From Tanytarsus gracilentus (Eukaryota > Arthropoda > Insecta > Diptera > Chironomidae): a stretch of DNA of 64,000 nucleotides. Positions within the stretch are counted from its first letter, which is position 1, and each line of letters starts with the position of its first letter. This document shows positions 62,793 through 64,000 of this stretch, piece by piece. The notes under the pieces were generated by a model, which did not search any database, was not told the DNA's origin, and was given only the letters and a program-made list of their open reading frames with translations. The stretch spans positions 2,957,501 through 3,021,500 of the forward strand of contig JAXRKN010000041.1 of assembly GCA_038502055.1 (NCBI GenBank). The letters run 5' to 3'. The translations under genes were made by a program, and so were the position numbers.

Positions 62793-64000
62793 ATGCTAAA
62801 GTTTGTTTACATCATTTTTATCGCTTTATTTAAATTATTCTGTGAAATTCTTTATGTCAGTGAGTTTTATCTTGACAGGTCACTTCCTAAGTATGATCAC
62901 TATGACTACATCATAAGTAAGTTCCGCCTTAATTATTTAAAATGTATGAAAATTATGGAAATCTTTTTTGCAGTCGGAAGTGGCTCAGCTGGAAGTAATT
63001 TACAATTAAAAGGAAACGTCCTGTTGCTAGAAGCTGGTGGCTATGGCAGCTCATTAATTTTTAACATCCCAATTGTACAACCACTTCTACTCAGATCAGA
63101 TTACGATTATAAGCATGTGACTGTATCTCAAAAGCAATCATGCAAGGCTCTCAACGATCAAAAGAGCTTTTGGCCAACTGGAAAGATAATTGCAGGCACG
63201 ACTCGAATCAATAATATGATTTATCATCGATGTCATCATTCGGATTACGAAAATATTGTGGATAAACATGAGGCTGTAAGATATTTCGAAAAAATGGAGA
63301 ACGAAGTTCCAACTACTGAGACATCCTTTAAGTCGTTTCTGTCAAAGGCGTTCATTGAAGGTTCAAAAGAGCTTGGATTTGATGGTAAAAGTAATTAAAT
63401 TTATTGTCAAGAGTTATTAAAGTTAGATTTTTTACAGACTTCAGTTACACAAATCTTACTCAAAAGCATGGTCGCAGAGTTTCTCAATTCCACAACTATT
63501 GGAACAAGATTAAAAATCCACCAGAAATCTGTTCAAATGCGATGGTCACAAAAGTCTTATTTGATGATGAAAATCCGAAGACAGCCATTGGAGTGGAGTT
63601 TTTAAAGAATGAAATTATGCATAAGGTTTATGGCAAGAAAATTGTTCTATCAGCTGGTACTATGGGAACCCCTAAAATTTTGTTGCATTCTGGCATTGGT
63701 CCAAAACATCATTTAGAAAGCTTGAACATTAAAATTGTTGAAGACTTGCCAGTTGGTGAAAATTTAAAGGACCACGTGACAACCAACATTGACTTGTTGC
63801 TTAATCAAACAATTGACATTGAAGTTGGTGACTTTTTCAATCCCATCAAGATATTAAAATATTTATGGAACGGGAAAGACTCTCCATTTTCACTCGGAGG
63901 CTCAGACGCTATGGGTTTTGCTAAACTCAATGCAAGCAGTGATTTTCCTGATCTCAGTTTCATTTTAATTCCAACAAGCTTTACATTTGATTATGGTTTA
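62793..64000 (+). CDS. GMC (FAD-dependent) oxidoreductase, 3' end beyond the window
   Basis: Exons 62793-62916, 62974-63384 and 63438 to the window edge join in frame; 366 residues are present and the frame is still open. A hydrophobic N terminus (signal peptide or anchor) precedes the FAD-binding start HYDYIIIGSGSAGS (GxGxxG at about 43-48) and LLLEAGG at 58-64. Later family strings are FWPTGKIIAGTTRINNMIYH, KKIVLSAGTMGTPKILLHSG and PVGENLKDH. The class includes glucose dehydrogenase-like enzymes, which expand in insects; the substrate cannot be told. The loop between GSGSAGS and LLLEAGG is about seven residues shorter than usual, and the usual GGSSxxN signature is replaced by AGTTRIN. The catalytic His region lies outside the window. 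Confidence 0.88.

Overview
The window is nuclear DNA from an insect, most likely a nematoceran dipteran (midge or mosquito grade). It is strongly AT-rich. Many introns are short (60-80 bp) with GTAAGT/GTGAGT donors, and most recognisable genes have Drosophila counterparts: tincar, adrenodoxin, a Dusky-type ZP protein, Myt1, nanos, tipE and the SR protein Srp54. There are no bacterial features, CRISPR arrays or rRNA. Exon junctions were placed by eye: each join keeps the reading frame and uses GT..AG, and most restore family motifs.

Layout. 1-8.8 kb: a 120-bp satellite with a dimeric higher-order pattern at the left edge, then AT-rich DNA with three nested or adjacent mobile elements. 8.8-13.5 kb: tincar (minus, six exons). 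15.9-18.1 kb: a head-to-head pair, a nibrin-like short protein (minus) and a mitochondrial adrenodoxin-type ferredoxin (plus), 174 bp apart. 18.8-19.85 kb: a repeat island with a 15-bp minisatellite, inverted copies of the left-edge satellite and a GACA/GACG tract. 19.9-34.6 kb: no gene seen; probably upstream and intronic DNA of the ZP-domain gene at 34.7-39.2 kb. 39.2-49.2 kb: another gene-free stretch.

49.2-64 kb is gene-dense. Myt1 kinase (minus) is followed by a canonical nanos gene (minus), which is head-to-head with a second, divergent nanos-type gene (plus) across 481 bp. Next come tipE (plus, sodium-channel auxiliary subunit), a small unrecognised threonine-rich gene built from two related Cys modules (plus, three exons), the SR protein Srp54/SREK1 homologue (minus, convergent with the small gene) and the 5' part of a GMC oxidoreductase (plus) that runs off the right edge.

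The most notable items are the divergent pair of nanos paralogues with different exon structures and a shared intergenic promoter, beside the Cdk1-inhibitory kinase Myt1; the orphan Thr-rich double-module gene; the nibrin-like gene with no room for the FHA/BRCT half; and the nested retroposon/hAT-like insertions with visible target-site duplications.
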